Origin: Theristus sp. LFF4_11
Lineage: Eukaryota; Nematoda; Chromadorea; Monhysterida; Xyalidae
DNA length: 64,000 nucleotides
Assembly (NCBI GenBank): GCA_030248135.1
Contig: JASANC010001134.1
Coordinates: 62,001-126,000, forward strand
Reading direction: 5' to 3'
A model generated the notes under the pieces. That model ran no database searches. It saw only the letters and a list, made by a program, of their open reading frames with translations, and was not told the origin of the DNA. A program made the translations under genes and the position numbers. This document shows positions 48,767-58,924 of the stretch, piece after piece (the first letter of the stretch is position 1; each line of letters begins with the position of its first letter).

Positions 48767-51700
48767 TCAATTATCCAAGTGAATGTTGCCAACGATCCGA
48801 TGGCAACCGATGAATCCAGTGTCCGACCAGATCATTTTGTTGAACGAAAGATCTCCCAGAAACGGTGGATTCTTGCCGTCGTTTTTGCTCCTGTAAAACT
48901 CCAGGAAACTGTATTGACTCTTGATCATTGGCGTGACGTCCGTGTCGAAGAATCGAAGAATCACAAAAACGCCGATCTTCTTCGGCAGCGCTGCGTCGTC
49001 GGTGGTCTAAAATAAAAACACGTTTTTTTGAAAAAAATAAAGCTGACGAATTCAATAAAATGCGAAAAGGAATCGTTGTTCCGTTCCGCAAACGAATTGC
49101 AAAAGTCATCCAACAAATTTTTTTTTTTTTTTCCCTGCGTATGTCAAAAAAATATTTAAAATTTTTTTTTTTGTTTTTTTTTTTTTTTGTGAGGGACGGA
49201 GGACGAAAAATTTTAAAAAAAAAATACGGTGTGTTTGAAATTTTCATGTGCGGAACTTGTATCAAGGTTGATTGGTAATGGTTATAAAAGGGAAATGCTT
49301 ATGCGCAACTTTTTCAGGATTCGATCGAATCATCAATCGCTGTTATTCAAGTTCGGAATTTATGCCGATGATCAATTTATTGCTTTGCAACAGATGATTT
49401 TCTTTTGATTGACTGATGAATAAAATGAATAAAGAGTGTGGTTTACTTTATTGACACGTTTATTACAATCCAGTTAAAAACTGGAGTATCTTTTCGGTGA
49501 TTTGAAGTGTCTTTCTGGTTTGAAGTTTGTCTGTTTGTTGAAGGTTGCTTTTGATTCAATGTCGAATACAGGAAAGTTCAAGATCCCAATCCACCCAAGC
49601 AATCGCACACGCGCCGATCCGTCGAACCAAGCTGCTGTGTTGACGAAAAGGAAAACGATGTCGCCGCCCAACAATCAAGGCCGGGGCGCCGCAAAACGGC
49701 ACAACAACAAAGTTGGTAAAAATGAGTAATAGTATTTTGTTTTATTTTATGTTATTATATTGCTGTATTCCATGTTTGTTTGTTTTGCCATTATTGTATT
49801 CACAAATCTCAAGTCTACTCCAAATGAGGTTTTTTATTGAGTTTTTTGGGCAATGGGCACAACTGAAGAGACCACCATTGCTCGGCGTCTTGTGCTTAGG
49901 TCGAAACGCCACTTGTTTGTTGGTTTTTTATTTGGTTAGATTTAACATTTACGAGTTCTTGCTTTAGCTGAGTGGTTTTCCCTTGCTGTGGTTCATACTC
50001 GTTTGTAATTTATTGTCGTATTTATGACATTAAGTGTTCATTATTGAGTTCCTACACACAAGTTCCTTTTCACAGTTTTACTGTATTCGTTCAATATTAC
50101 GATTGACCTTTTCTTCAGCCTAGGACGCCACTGCTCTCGGGCGTGGATCGTCGTCCCTTGGGTGCGCAGGTCGCATCCGGTAGTGCACTTTCGGGTGTAG
50201 CTACCATCCTGTCAACCTTGCTTTCGGGCAGGTCGACCTTGGGCTGTTTGAATTGGTCAATCAAAGAGTTTTGGTTCTAAACTTACTGGTTTTTCAGCCA
50301 ACACCTCCGCGACCCAACGCGTGGGTCACTGTTGGTGGTGCGGGTTCTGGTTCACACAAGTCAAATGGCAAGGCTGCCAAAAACGGTCCTCCTGCAGATC
50401 AGTGGAGATCACAGGCCGGTGGCAAGGCCAAGGCAAAAGGTACCGGAGGTGGCAGATTCATAAGTTCCGCAGAATTCAATCGTTTGCGTAACCGTTTCAA
50501 CCCGATTGAAACGTTCGTGAAAGACCATTTCATTGTCATCTCGGGCATCGACAAAAATTGCAAAAAAAGCAACAAAGAGATCATGATGGAGGTCATGCGC
50601 AATGGCATGAATTTGTCCGATGAGGAAATCGACGCTATTGTGGGTCCGCTGATCAAAAGGGCCAACGGCAATTTCATTGCCCGGTTTGAAAGCCCAAAGT
50701 TGGTGCACAAAATCATCACCTTCTATCGGTTGCGTATGAAGAATTGGAAAGCGTTTGGCTTGTACAACGTGCACGTGTTCAAGGATCGGAGCGAAGACGA
50801 GATCGAGCAAAATAAGAGACTGAGAAAAGTGATGGACAAGCTCAAGGAAGCTGGTCTACACTGCTTTCAGAAATCGGACACACTTATTGGCGTCAACAAT
50901 TTTCCGGGACGTACGGATCAAGAACCAGAAGTCAAGCAATTCTGGCAATGGTCGAAATGGTTGGAGACTGACCAGGCATCGACGTCGACAGCTGTCGCCT
51001 CGTCCTCCGCCACAGGAGCCATCGACACGAATATGGATGATTTTTAATGTGACATTTGTCAATTAAGTTATTTGCATGGTTGCCGTTGTGATTGAAAATA
51101 GATCTGAGTTTGACGTTTCCATTTGCTGCATTATTGATTGTCGATGATTACAGTTGCACGTTCCTGCTAATTTTATCAATCGTTGATCGAAGTGTTACAA
51201 GTTGAAGGAGTTGAATAGGTTCGATTTGACGAAGTTTATGTTGTTCGTGGAATAAATTCAATCTTATTAGTTCACTTGGTAATCTATTTCTAATGTCCAT
51301 GTTTTTGCATTCCCTCAGAGGTTATTCTCAAGTTTATTACTTCCAAGCTTGCGCCTTTTTTCAGACTGTCTTATCAATTACGGCTACTTGATATAATGAG
51401 TTCCAATCGACGGCTTCAACTTGGAAAGGGAGGTTAGTTCGATCTTCAAGTATCGTTTGGCATCGTTATTTAACGAAGCACGGCCGATAAATGTGCAAAC
51501 CACATTCAGTAGGTGCCCTATTCCCTTCGGGGTAGCCATGGGTGGGGCCCCCGTCGTAAAATCACCTGCCACTATTCAAAACAAAATCAACAACTCGGCT
51601 ATTATGCAAATCAAATTAGGAGCCAACATAACACACAAGTTCATCTGTTTAGATGAATGCTTTGGTATGAGCAAGTGTTCAAGGAGAAAATGCAAGACAT

Positions 51701-54700
51701 GCGAATTTTCAAATGCTGAACCAGTATTTGAATCTAGCATCACTAAGAGGATCTTTTCGTCGCCATCTGGCGGATGCACGAACTGGACATGCGATACCAA
51801 AGCAGTTGTCTATTTGATCAGCTGCAAAAAATGCCACATTCAATACGTTGGACAAACAAAACGCAAGTTTAGAGACAGGGTTGGAGAACACCTGAACTCT
51901 ATAAAAAATAACAAAACTCTTCCACTGTACAAACATTTTCAAGGTGACTGCACAATCAATGACTTTGAATGTCGCATAATTTACAAGTGTGAATTGGAAG
52001 ACACTCAAGAGCTACTGTCCGCTGAGAATTTTTGGATGAGAGTGCTAAACACAATTCTACCACTTGGACTAAATGATAGAGTGCAAGGCATTGGCATCAT
52101 ATCCAACAAAGATTACGGACTCATGGAGTACAAAAATAAAAACGTTTATTTCACAATCCCAATACCAAGGTTCTCCAGGACGCATGGAAATCGTACTAGA
52201 CATAAACTACGTAATAAAATCAACAGAGCAGGTTCAGATTTAGATTTAGAGATCGCACAAGAAAGCACGGTGGAATGGTATTCTTACCTGTACCGTAAAC
52301 TGAGAATGAGCAATAAAGTGACTAGGGAAGCCATTTACGACATTATACTGTGTAGAACTGACTGTGAAGACTACAAAACAAAAACTGAGTTATTTTTCGC
52401 TATTTTTGAGAGTAGCAAACATTCAAAAGAATCACAAGCCAAACCCTATCGCTGGATTATACCGTTCAAAAACAAGGGAATGGAAATGATTCCATTCAAA
52501 CGAATTTTTCGCCATCACTCGATTACCACGACTTTAGATGAAAAACAGAGAAAATTTCTCGATAATGTTTCGGTCACTTTCAAATATGAAATGCCTCTAG
52601 GACTCAAGTTCTGCAACTATTCCAAGTTTCTGAGATTTATGGATCAAGAAGAACTGAAAAGATGGCTTTTGGCCAAATGTGCATGTTCTGACGATAAGAA
52701 TGTCTACCAACCATATAACCACGTTCTATCAGGAAATCTCGATATTATTACAGATTCGGAATTAAAGCAGTTGTTTTCTAGAGGCACAAAGTTCAGAGAA
52801 CAAAAACCGATCAATTTTATTGAAGTCTACAACAGTATTATTGGATCTCTTGGTCCTCTTTTATCAAATCTAAAAAAAGTGGGCAATAATAAAAACATTG
52901 CTACGTTTGTTGAAAAGCTAAAAATCAGAATACAACAACAAATTAGCAAGCTGTCGCATTTTCATGCACCTTCACAATTTACATGGGCAAGTAAAGAAAA
53001 ACTCAAGCAGTTACATACAGACATTGTTGTTACCTCAGTTGATAAAGCTTCCAATAACTACGTATTCATTTGCAAAAAATTGTATGTTGAACAATTGAGT
53101 AATGAACTAGGCATCAGTCTCAATAATGACACCGTTGAGTGTAAAGGAAATGATACCTATTCGTTTATAGGAAAAAGCAATGAGGTTCTGCCTAAAATAC
53201 TTGAAAAACACAAAAAACTAGTAAATTACTACAATTATGCATCTGAAAGTTGGAGTGACACAGTCCCAATTATTTTTGCCAATCCAAAGCTGCATAAAAA
53301 TCCATACAAGTTCCGCTTTATAGCAGGAGCGTCAAAATCAAGCACAAAACCAATTTGCAAACTAGTTCATGTTATTCTCAGCAATTTGAAGCGTAGGCTG
53401 ATTAGCTATTGTGACGTAGCAACAGAAAAAACTAGTAAACCACTTTATTGGAGTGTTGACAGCACTCAGGAGGCTAGAAATAAGGTTGCAAGCTGCAGAA
53501 GTATAACATCTGTAGCTAGCGCTGACTTTAGCAATCTTTTTCCATCTCTACCACATGGGATAATCTTCCAAAACATTTTCAAGCTTATAGATTTTTTCTA
53601 TAAAAAACCGTACATTTTGGTAAAAAATAAACTTGTTATCAATTCTGATGAACCTGACTCCTCATTCAAAGTGGTTTTACGAATTAACGAAGTCAAGGCT
53701 CTCATTGAAGAAAGCGTTTCAGAAACATATGTTACTTTTGCAGGTCATGTGTTCCAACAGATCAAAGGTGTCCCGCAAGGTGGTGCACACAGCAGTACTA
53801 TAGCCAACATCACACTGTCGGCTATCGAGTTCTTCTATCTTAAACAAACAACAAACTCAAGTGCTTGCAGGATGTTGAAAAACACAATTCGGTACGTTGA
53901 TGACGTTCTTTTTATCAATAATCCTGATTTTCTGGATATGGCAAAAAATATCTATCCTGTAGAATTAAATTTGGAACTCACGAGTGATGCCATGGCTAAA
54001 AAATGTGATTTTCTAGACTTCACTATCACAATCAATGACCATAACTTTTCGATTAAACCTTTTGACAAGACTGACACCTTCCCATTCAAGGTCAACAAGT
54101 TGGTTCATTCGGAATCTAACACTCACACAAAATTAGGTGCTTGCGTTTTCCTTGGGCAAACCATTCGATTTGGACGCATATGCACGGAATTGGACGATTT
54201 CGTGCGTTCATGTGCGGAACTTGTATCAAGGTTGATTGGTAATGGTTATAAAAGGGAAATGCTTATGCGCAACTTTTTCAGGATTCGATCGAATCATCAA
54301 TCGCTGTTATTCAAGTTCGGAATTTATGCCGATGATCAATTTATTGCTTTGCAACAGATGATTTTCTTTTGATTGACTGATGAATAAAATGAATAAAGAG
54401 TGTGGTTTACTTTATTGACACGTTTATTACAATCCAGTTAAAAACTGGAGTATCTTTTCGGTGATTTGAAGTGTCTTTCTGGTTTGAAGTTTGTCTGTTT
54501 GTTGAAGGTTGCTTTTGATTCAATGTCGAATACAGGAAAGTTCAAGATCCCAATCCACCCAAGCAATCGCACACGCGCCGATCCGTCGAACCAAGCTGCT
54601 GTGTTGACGAAAAGGAAAACGATGTCGCCGCCCAACAATCAAGGCCGGGGCGCCGCAAAACGGCACAACAACAAAGTTGGTAAAAATGAGTAATAGTATT

Positions 54701-56281
54701 TTGTTTTATTTTATGTTATTATATTGCTGTATTCCATGTTTGTTTGTTTTGCCATTATTGTATTCACAAATCTCAAGTCTACTCCAAATGAGGTTTTTTA
54801 TTGAGTTTTTTGGGCAATGGGCACAACTGAAGAGACCACCATTGCTCGGCGTCTTGTGCTTAGGTCGAAACGCCACTTGTTTGTTGGTTTTTTATTTGGT
54901 TAGATTTTGTGTGTTTGATTTTTGAGATTGTTAAGTTTTGATTGGTCGAATCGGCCGGTTGCAGTCCGCCCAATCGCGCCAGGCGATCCGAGACTTTCGA
55001 GCGATTCCTGCGACTGGCTGAGCCACGTCGAGCCCCGGGGCGTCCACTGGTGGCATCGTGCTTTCGGGCTCCTCAACGGTTGTGCAAGTTTCATTATTCC
55101 TCAGGCTCAATGGCGTAACATCATGGCGTCACCGAAAACCGCATCATGCAAGCTGGTAGTACAAGTAAGCAGCCGACTTGTGATTGTAAGCAATGTTGCA
55201 AAATGTGGCTGGTCATCTGGCTTTTATTTGTTACAGCAATGTGACAGTGATGAGAACGCCGACTCAACAAATACACCACTGAACAAATTGTTGAGCTACC
55301 ACTGGTTCAGTAATTTGTTGAGTGGGCGATTCAAGTGCAGCCGTTTATAAAAAGCGCCTCCCACATTTAGTCAGACCAAAAAACACTGGCAAACTTTGTC
55401 TGGGCCTGGCATTGCGTTGCGCACTGGTGTTCTCGGTCACTTTGAACGCCTGCTTGCAGTCGACCGTTCGACCGTCCTGCGTCAGCCACAGACCGAAGGC
55501 ACGTTTGTGCTCGCGCTCCTGGTGCCCCTTCTTGCCCAGATCCACGGCTCCGCAGATGTCACAGTAGAGACTGAAGAGATTGATGATCGCTTTGATTTCA
55601 GAACGACAATGGGTTTCATGATCATTTTCGAACCATGCAATATGGATCAGACACCAACCAAGAGCCGGCGCCTTTGCAGCCAGTTTCTTTGTCGTAGCGA
55701 AAGCACTGATCGACCTCGTAACCGGAGCCGGTGCTGTGGCTCATTTCCATGTGAACCTGGAAAGTTTGCCTGTGCCATCCAAAGTATGAATGAAAACTAG
55801 ACTCACAGAATAAAATTCAAAATTCAAGATTCAAAACCACCTGCAACGTGTGACCGAGTTTCTCAAAGACTTTCAGATCACCGCCCAATTTGTAGCAGCC
55901 TGGCTTGCTGAGCTCCGGCTGCAGCTTTGCAGTCGTCTGATTTGGAAAGCGAATCTTTTCCGTCCAGGTGTCTGCTTCTAAACAAAAAAAGGCTAGCACC
56001 GATCTTTTTTCCAAAACAACAAACGCGGCTCCCATATTTGTGTCCACCTCAGCGGCCTCATATCTCATGTTTACCAGTGTCAACACATCAACCTTGCGTG
56101 CCAAATTCTTTAATAAATAAAAAAAACAGCATTTACTTTGGCACGGAAAGTGATTGAGCACTTCGAGGCGTATGTTGTCAGCGTCAATGTCGTCCAGGTC
56201 AATGCGGGACTCGATCGCAATGATGCACTTCAAACAGATCACCACCAACGTGACAATGCCCGTCTTGCGAATGTCTTGCAT
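48767..56281 (-). CDS. Unrecognised secreted protein, interrupted by a retroelement in its last intron
   Basis: Minus-strand model: 56281-56137, 55977-55841, 55756-55659, 55570-55441, 49006-48767. Lengths sum to 750 bases and phases agree (249 residues). Residues 1-23 form a signal peptide (GIVTLVVICLKCIIA). The mature chain contains KPGCYKLGGDL, LGHTLQVHMEMSHS, a Cys cluster CKGAGSCLYCDICG, GLWLTQDGRTVDC and a C-terminal block with RFFDTDVTPMI and WSDTGFIGCHRIVG. I do not recognise the family. The last intron is about 6.4 kb, of which about 5.7 kb is the Penelope-like element in antisense orientation; without it the intron would be about 0.75 kb. The donor of exon 4 (55,441) was chosen for phase; other donors are possible, and an extra exon between 54,940 and 55,130 cannot be excluded. 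Confidence 0.6.
49229..49238. repeat. Left target-site duplication (10 bases)
   Basis: GTGTGTTTGA immediately before the left pseudo-LTR, matched at 54,909-54,918. Confidence 0.75.
49243..49943 (+). repeat. Left pseudo-LTR
   Basis: 701 bases. It begins inside the last 55 codons of ORF2 (so it is a truncated upstream copy), then has the ORF2 stop, two AATAAA-type signals (49,418-49,433), and an ATG at 49,559 opening a short basic frame (MSNTGKFKIP ... TMSPPNNQGRGAAKR). The frame is followed by a good splice donor, GTAAAAATGAG at 49,716. Confidence 0.9.
50298..51047 (+). CDS. Penelope-like element ORF1, putative RNA-binding protein
   Basis: An open frame of about 249 codons after an excellent acceptor (CTTACTGGTTTTTCAG). 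It has no early ATG: the first in-frame Met is near residue 95, so translation must start upstream, probably from the pseudo-LTR ATG at 49,559 through splicing; donor and acceptor phases I tried (49,715 with 50,298) do not match, so another exon or donor is involved. The N-terminal third is Gly/Lys/Ala-rich (GGAGSGSHKSNGKAAKNG). Then comes a folded-looking part with FIVISGIDK, LSDEEIDAIVGPLIKRANG, ARFESPKLV and a basic coiled segment NKRLRKVMDKLKEAGLHCF, then LIGVNN. The strand-helix pattern resembles the RRM-like domain of LINE ORF1 proteins. Function as RNA chaperone is inference. ORF1 is not standard in Penelope-like elements. Confidence 0.65.
   Translation, partial: PTPPRPNAWVTVGGAGSGSHKSNGKAAKNGPPADQWRSQAGGKAKAKGTGGGRFISSAEFNRLRNRFNPIETFVKDHFIVISGIDKNCKKSNKEIMMEVMRNGMNLSDEEIDAIVGPLIKRANGNFIARFESPKLVHKIITFYRLRMKNWKAFGLYNVHVFKDRSEDEIEQNKRLRKVMDKLKEAGLHCFQKSDTLIGVNNFPGRTDQEPEVKQFWQWSKWLETDQASTSTAVASSSATGAIDTNMDDF
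51538..54372 (+). CDS. Penelope-like element ORF2: GIY-YIG endonuclease and reverse transcriptase
   Basis: The frame is open from 51,400; the first ATG is at 51,538, and the preceding codons may be joined by splicing (an acceptor TTTTTTCAG ends at 51,364). Using 51,421 as codon 1 there are 983 codons. A Cys-rich finger (CSRRKCKTC, about 86-94, with further Cys at 119 and 124) precedes the GIY-YIG domain: VVYLISC about 129-135, YVGQT about 142-146, Arg/Glu/His in RDRVGEH and the metal-binding Glu in AENFW about 202. The reverse transcriptase follows, with KLHKNPYKFRFIAGASKS, SADFSNLFPSLPHG, GVPQGGAHSS at about 783 and the catalytic YVDD at about 825. The endonuclease precedes the RT, the reverse of canonical Penelope, as in Naiad/Chlamys-type elements. 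The last 55 codons lie in the right pseudo-LTR. The frame is intact, so it may be active. Confidence 0.92.
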   Translation: MGGAPVVKSPATIQNKINNSAIMQIKLGANITHKFICLDECFGMSKCSRRKCKTCEFSNAEPVFESSITKRIFSSPSGGCTNWTCDTKAVVYLISCKKCHIQYVGQTKRKFRDRVGEHLNSIKNNKTLPLYKHFQGDCTINDFECRIIYKCELEDTQELLSAENFWMRVLNTILPLGLNDRVQGIGIISNKDYGLMEYKNKNVYFTIPIPRFSRTHGNRTRHKLRNKINRAGSDLDLEIAQESTVEWYSYLYRKLRMSNKVTREAIYDIILCRTDCEDYKTKTELFFAIFESSKHSKESQAKPYRWIIPFKNKGMEMIPFKRIFRHHSITTTLDEKQRKFLDNVSVTFKYEMPLGLKFCNYSKFLRFMDQEELKRWLLAKCACSDDKNVYQPYNHVLSGNLDIITDSELKQLFSRGTKFREQKPINFIEVYNSIIGSLGPLLSNLKKVGNNKNIATFVEKLKIRIQQQISKLSHFHAPSQFTWASKEKLKQLHTDIVVTSVDKASNNYVFICKKLYVEQLSNELGISLNNDTVECKGNDTYSFIGKSNEVLPKILEKHKKLVNYYNYASESWSDTVPIIFANPKLHKNPYKFRFIAGASKSSTKPICKLVHVILSNLKRRLISYCDVATEKTSKPLYWSVDSTQEARNKVASCRSITSVASADFSNLFPSLPHGIIFQNIFKLIDFFYKKPYILVKNKLVINSDEPDSSFKVVLRINEVKALIEESVSETYVTFAGHVFQQIKGVPQGGAHSSTIANITLSAIEFFYLKQTTNSSACRMLKNTIRYVDDVLFINNPDFLDMAKNIYPVELNLELTSDAMAKKCDFLDFTITINDHNFSIKPFDKTDTFPFKVNKLVHSESNTHTKLGACVFLGQTIRFGRICTELDDFVRSCAELVSRLIGNGYKREMLMRNFFRIRSNHQSLLFKFGIYADDQFIALQQMIFF
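54207..54907 (+). repeat. Right pseudo-LTR
   Basis: The same 701 bases as the left copy at a constant 4,964-base offset. It contains the ORF2 stop at 54,370-54,372 and the AATAAAATGAATAAA signals just after it, which should end the element's transcript. Confidence 0.9.
54909..54918. repeat. Right target-site duplication (10 bases)
   Basis: GTGTGTTTGA, identical to 49,229-49,238. Confidence 0.75.
54940..55155. other. GC-rich open segment, strand uncertain
   Basis: This piece of the interrupted intron has exon-like GC content and stays open on both strands. The plus strand reads VRPIAPGDPRLSSDSCDWL and ends in a good donor (CAAGTAAGCAG at about 55,164). The minus strand reads VDAPGLDVAQPVAGIARK and then DWADC. 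It could be an additional exon of the minus gene or a relic. I could not decide. Confidence 0.3.
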
Positions 56282-56951
56282 TTTAGTTTTACGATATTTA
56301 AAACTTTTGATTTTCTTTCAAAAACGTTGCCAAACTGAGAAACCCGTGTTTCTCCACTTTTTTTCAGTGCAACACGTTCAAACAACACAAATCACAAGCA
56401 CGTCACAACACAAATTGCATAATGCACTTGTAAATAAATTACGTTTGAGTTGTCATTGCTTCTTTTCATTGTTAGTTCCATTGTTAATCTGAGGTGGGAA
56501 TGTTTTTTTAGTGCCCGTGGAAAACGAAAAGCAAACGTCACAGAAAAAATGCATGCGCCCATTGCTTGTGCATTTTTGATTCGAAAAAAGTGTTCGACCT
56601 TAGCGAATAATGAGCGTTTTTTCTCAGTTTTATCTAAAACGAAAAATGAATCATCACGATTCAAATTCACTCTGAAAAGCAAACTGAAAATGATAACGAG
56701 CAAAAAGATTTTTTGGCATGAAACAGAAAAAATTGACATGGGATTTTTATCTGTACACATCGAAACAGCCGAAAACACAACAAACTGTCAATCAAAGAAA
56801 TACAAAAAACAGGATTGCACAATGAATTCACGTGCACACAGCTCGCATATCTGCACAAACATTCCATCTGATCAGCTCATCCTGATTGCAGCACCCAACG
56901 GAAATAAATAGTCCTGCTTAAAACACGTTTGCTTTGATCTCGGTGGACAAA
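56282..56951. other. Divergent intergenic region
   Basis: It separates the start of the minus-strand secreted-protein gene from the bHLH start and probably holds both promoters. No core element stands out and no repeat is seen. Confidence 0.4.
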
Positions 56952-58330
56952 ATGACCGAAATACTAAACAATGACAGAAAGAGAAACGACAAAATTCAGG
57001 TTGACATGCCTGACGAGCGATCCAATGACGTGAAGGTATAACCTATTTTTTAAATGTGTCCCACTGAAATGACGTCATGTGCCGCCAAACATGCGCTTGC
57101 CGTTCACAGCAAACTAGATTTTCCGTTTAGCCGATTTCTTCCCGTAAACAAATGGTGAATGTCGAATCAGTCACACCAAACTGACATTTTAGGGCCTGTA
57201 CTTTGACAAACGGGCCTTTTTAAAGCAAATGACGTCATTTTAGTCCGGACACGTTTGAATAAATCTACAATACAGTATCACACAAGTTTGTGTTTGCTGA
57301 TTGAAGTTGGCCAATAGGATTTGTCGAAATTCAGCCGTTCAGAAACACGTTTTGTTTCAAACTGTGGTTCATTGGTGACTATACAGATTGAACCGTTTTC
57401 TTTTTATCAAGTTTTAATGTACATTCAACAATAAAACGCGCTTTCTCGTCAACCATAACACATTTGAAACCGCGATAAACGTTTTTTTTTTCAGCGCCGA
57501 CACCCGAGCGACAAAGATGCACGTTCCGGAGCAGCAGGATCACCGGCTCAGCAGCGCCAGCAGCAGCCGAGACCGGCGCCTGCGAAAAAGGCGCGCACTG
57601 CTGCGAATGTGCGCGAGCGCGAGCGAATCGCAAAGACGACGCACGCGTTCCTGCGGTCAGCAGGACAGACACTGGTTTTGCGGTTTCACAGTTTTTACAT
57701 CAGTTACGACTTACCAGCCAATCGGCAAATTTTTCAATTCAATCAAGATGCAGCCTTTTATGGGTAGAAGCGCAGCGTCGAATAATGCACCATTCACGAT
57801 GCACACACTGAAGTTGCAACATGGAATGCGTTTCCCGACTCAGATTACGCAGCTGTTTGACGGACTTGGCGCCGCTCGAGACGAAACTGTCCAAGAAACG
57901 TGTGCTGCAGCTGGCGACTAAGAAGATACAAGTGCTAGGCGCGATCGTGGACGTGGATGCTGCGCAATCGACCGCCCACTTGGGGGAGACTCCCGATGCG
58001 AACAACGTCGACTGGTGGATGGAAGTTCGAGAGGTTGGTTGGTGGGCTGTGTGTGTGTGGTCTTGTGTGGGGTGGTGTGCTGTTGCGTTTGCGTGTGTCT
58101 GAGTGTTGATAAATCAGATGAATCTCGGGTTGCCTGCATTTTATTGGAACGCTCACGAATCGACATGTTCGATCGCTTCAATAAAACGTATGTACGTTGA
58201 GTGTTGACAATTTATCTTTTGAATGGCACTGTTCCCTGACTGCATTCTGTTTCAGGAGTTCGACTGGACGCGGTCGCCGCGAAAGACGAAGCGTCAAACA
58301 GCGGTGCAAAATGTCACCGAAAAACAATAA
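56952..58330 (+). CDS. bHLH transcription factor, HAND/Twist-group-like
   Basis: Four exons: 56952-57035, 57495-57655, 57844-58033, 58256-58330; all phases agree, giving 169 residues. The bHLH domain spans exons 2-3 (about residues 58-110): basic region ARTAANVRERERI, helix 1 AKTTHAFLRLRSCL, loop, helix 2 TKLSKKRVLQLATKKIQVLG. NVRERERI carries the Glu and Arg that contact the E-box, and TKLSK followed by LAT resembles HAND proteins. The usual Asn in helix 1 (xxNxAF) is replaced (TTHAF). Gln/Pro-rich sequence precedes the domain; the tail has VDWWMEVREE and a basic SPRKTKRQT. It would act as a nuclear DNA-binding dimer. The exact subfamily is uncertain. Intron 1 carries a copy of the dispersed repeat. 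The acceptor of exon 3 (CCCGACTCAG) was chosen because it alone restores a continuous domain. Confidence 0.85.
57055..57266 (-). repeat. Dispersed repeat, copy 2 (inverted)
   Basis: The inverse of 18,470-18,676, about 90% identical by eye. It lies in intron 1 of the bHLH gene and contains the TGACGTCATTT core. Ends were set where similarity stops. Confidence 0.8.
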
Positions 58331-58924
58331 CAGCCTGCTCCATCTTTAGATCGCAGTTAGAATGAAGAGTGGCATAAACGTTTTAAAAGAAAAATAATGT
58401 TGCTGCTGCTATTTTCCATACGCCAACGACAATCAGTTTCTATCACAACAATAACAATTCTTTAACTTGAACAGCCTGTACAAACGCAGATTCTTTTGCT
58501 TGTGTTTTCATGTGTGATCACGGCTCGTTTCTGCATTTGTGTAAAACTGTTGTTGAGCTTCATATCGGAAATGCCTCTGCTCAGCTAAGTGCAGCAAAGT
58601 GACATGGAAGCAAAACAACAAACTCGCAATCTACCATGCGTTTTCATTCAGTACATCATGTTTTTAACCATGTTGTTTTGTTGTTCAAGAAAGTTCACAT
58701 GCACTGTGTAATAAATATGCCCGGACACTGAGAAAAATGCTGAAAAACGTTTTCGTTTGATATAGTAAAACGTATTCATTTGTTTGTAGTATTATTTTGC
58801 ATATTGATAATTGCGTCACTGCAGCAACCAACTGTGTTGTACTAACTTTTCAGCATTTTTTTGTTGAAAAGCTTCGGTTTTGGCTTCTGCAGAGTTTTGA
58901 TACAATTTTGACCTTGTCGACAAA
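58331..58924. other. Spacer between bHLH and repeat-protein genes
   Basis: AT-rich. It should hold the bHLH 3' UTR and the promoter of the next gene. Nothing specific is recognised. Confidence 0.4.

Larger units (their letters stand above)
49239..54908 (+). mobile_element. Penelope-like retroelement, N-terminal GIY-YIG (Naiad-type) with pseudo-LTRs
   Basis: About 5.7 kb. The right end of the element is repeated at the left, forming two pseudo-LTRs (49,243-49,943 and 54,207-54,907) at a constant offset of 4,964 bases; I saw no difference between them. The insertion is flanked by GTGTGTTTGA on both sides (49,229-49,238 and 54,909-54,918). It encodes an ORF1 and a GIY-YIG/reverse transcriptase ORF2. 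Partial tandem structure with pseudo-LTRs is characteristic of Penelope-like elements. Identical repeats and intact frames point to a recent insertion. It lies antisense in the last intron of the minus-strand gene. Confidence 0.9.

Noticed and set aside
49413..49440. CTGATGA in the pseudo-LTR as a hammerhead core
   Set aside because: No GAAA or stem II partner follows; it is the sequence around the AATAAA signals after the ORF2 stop.
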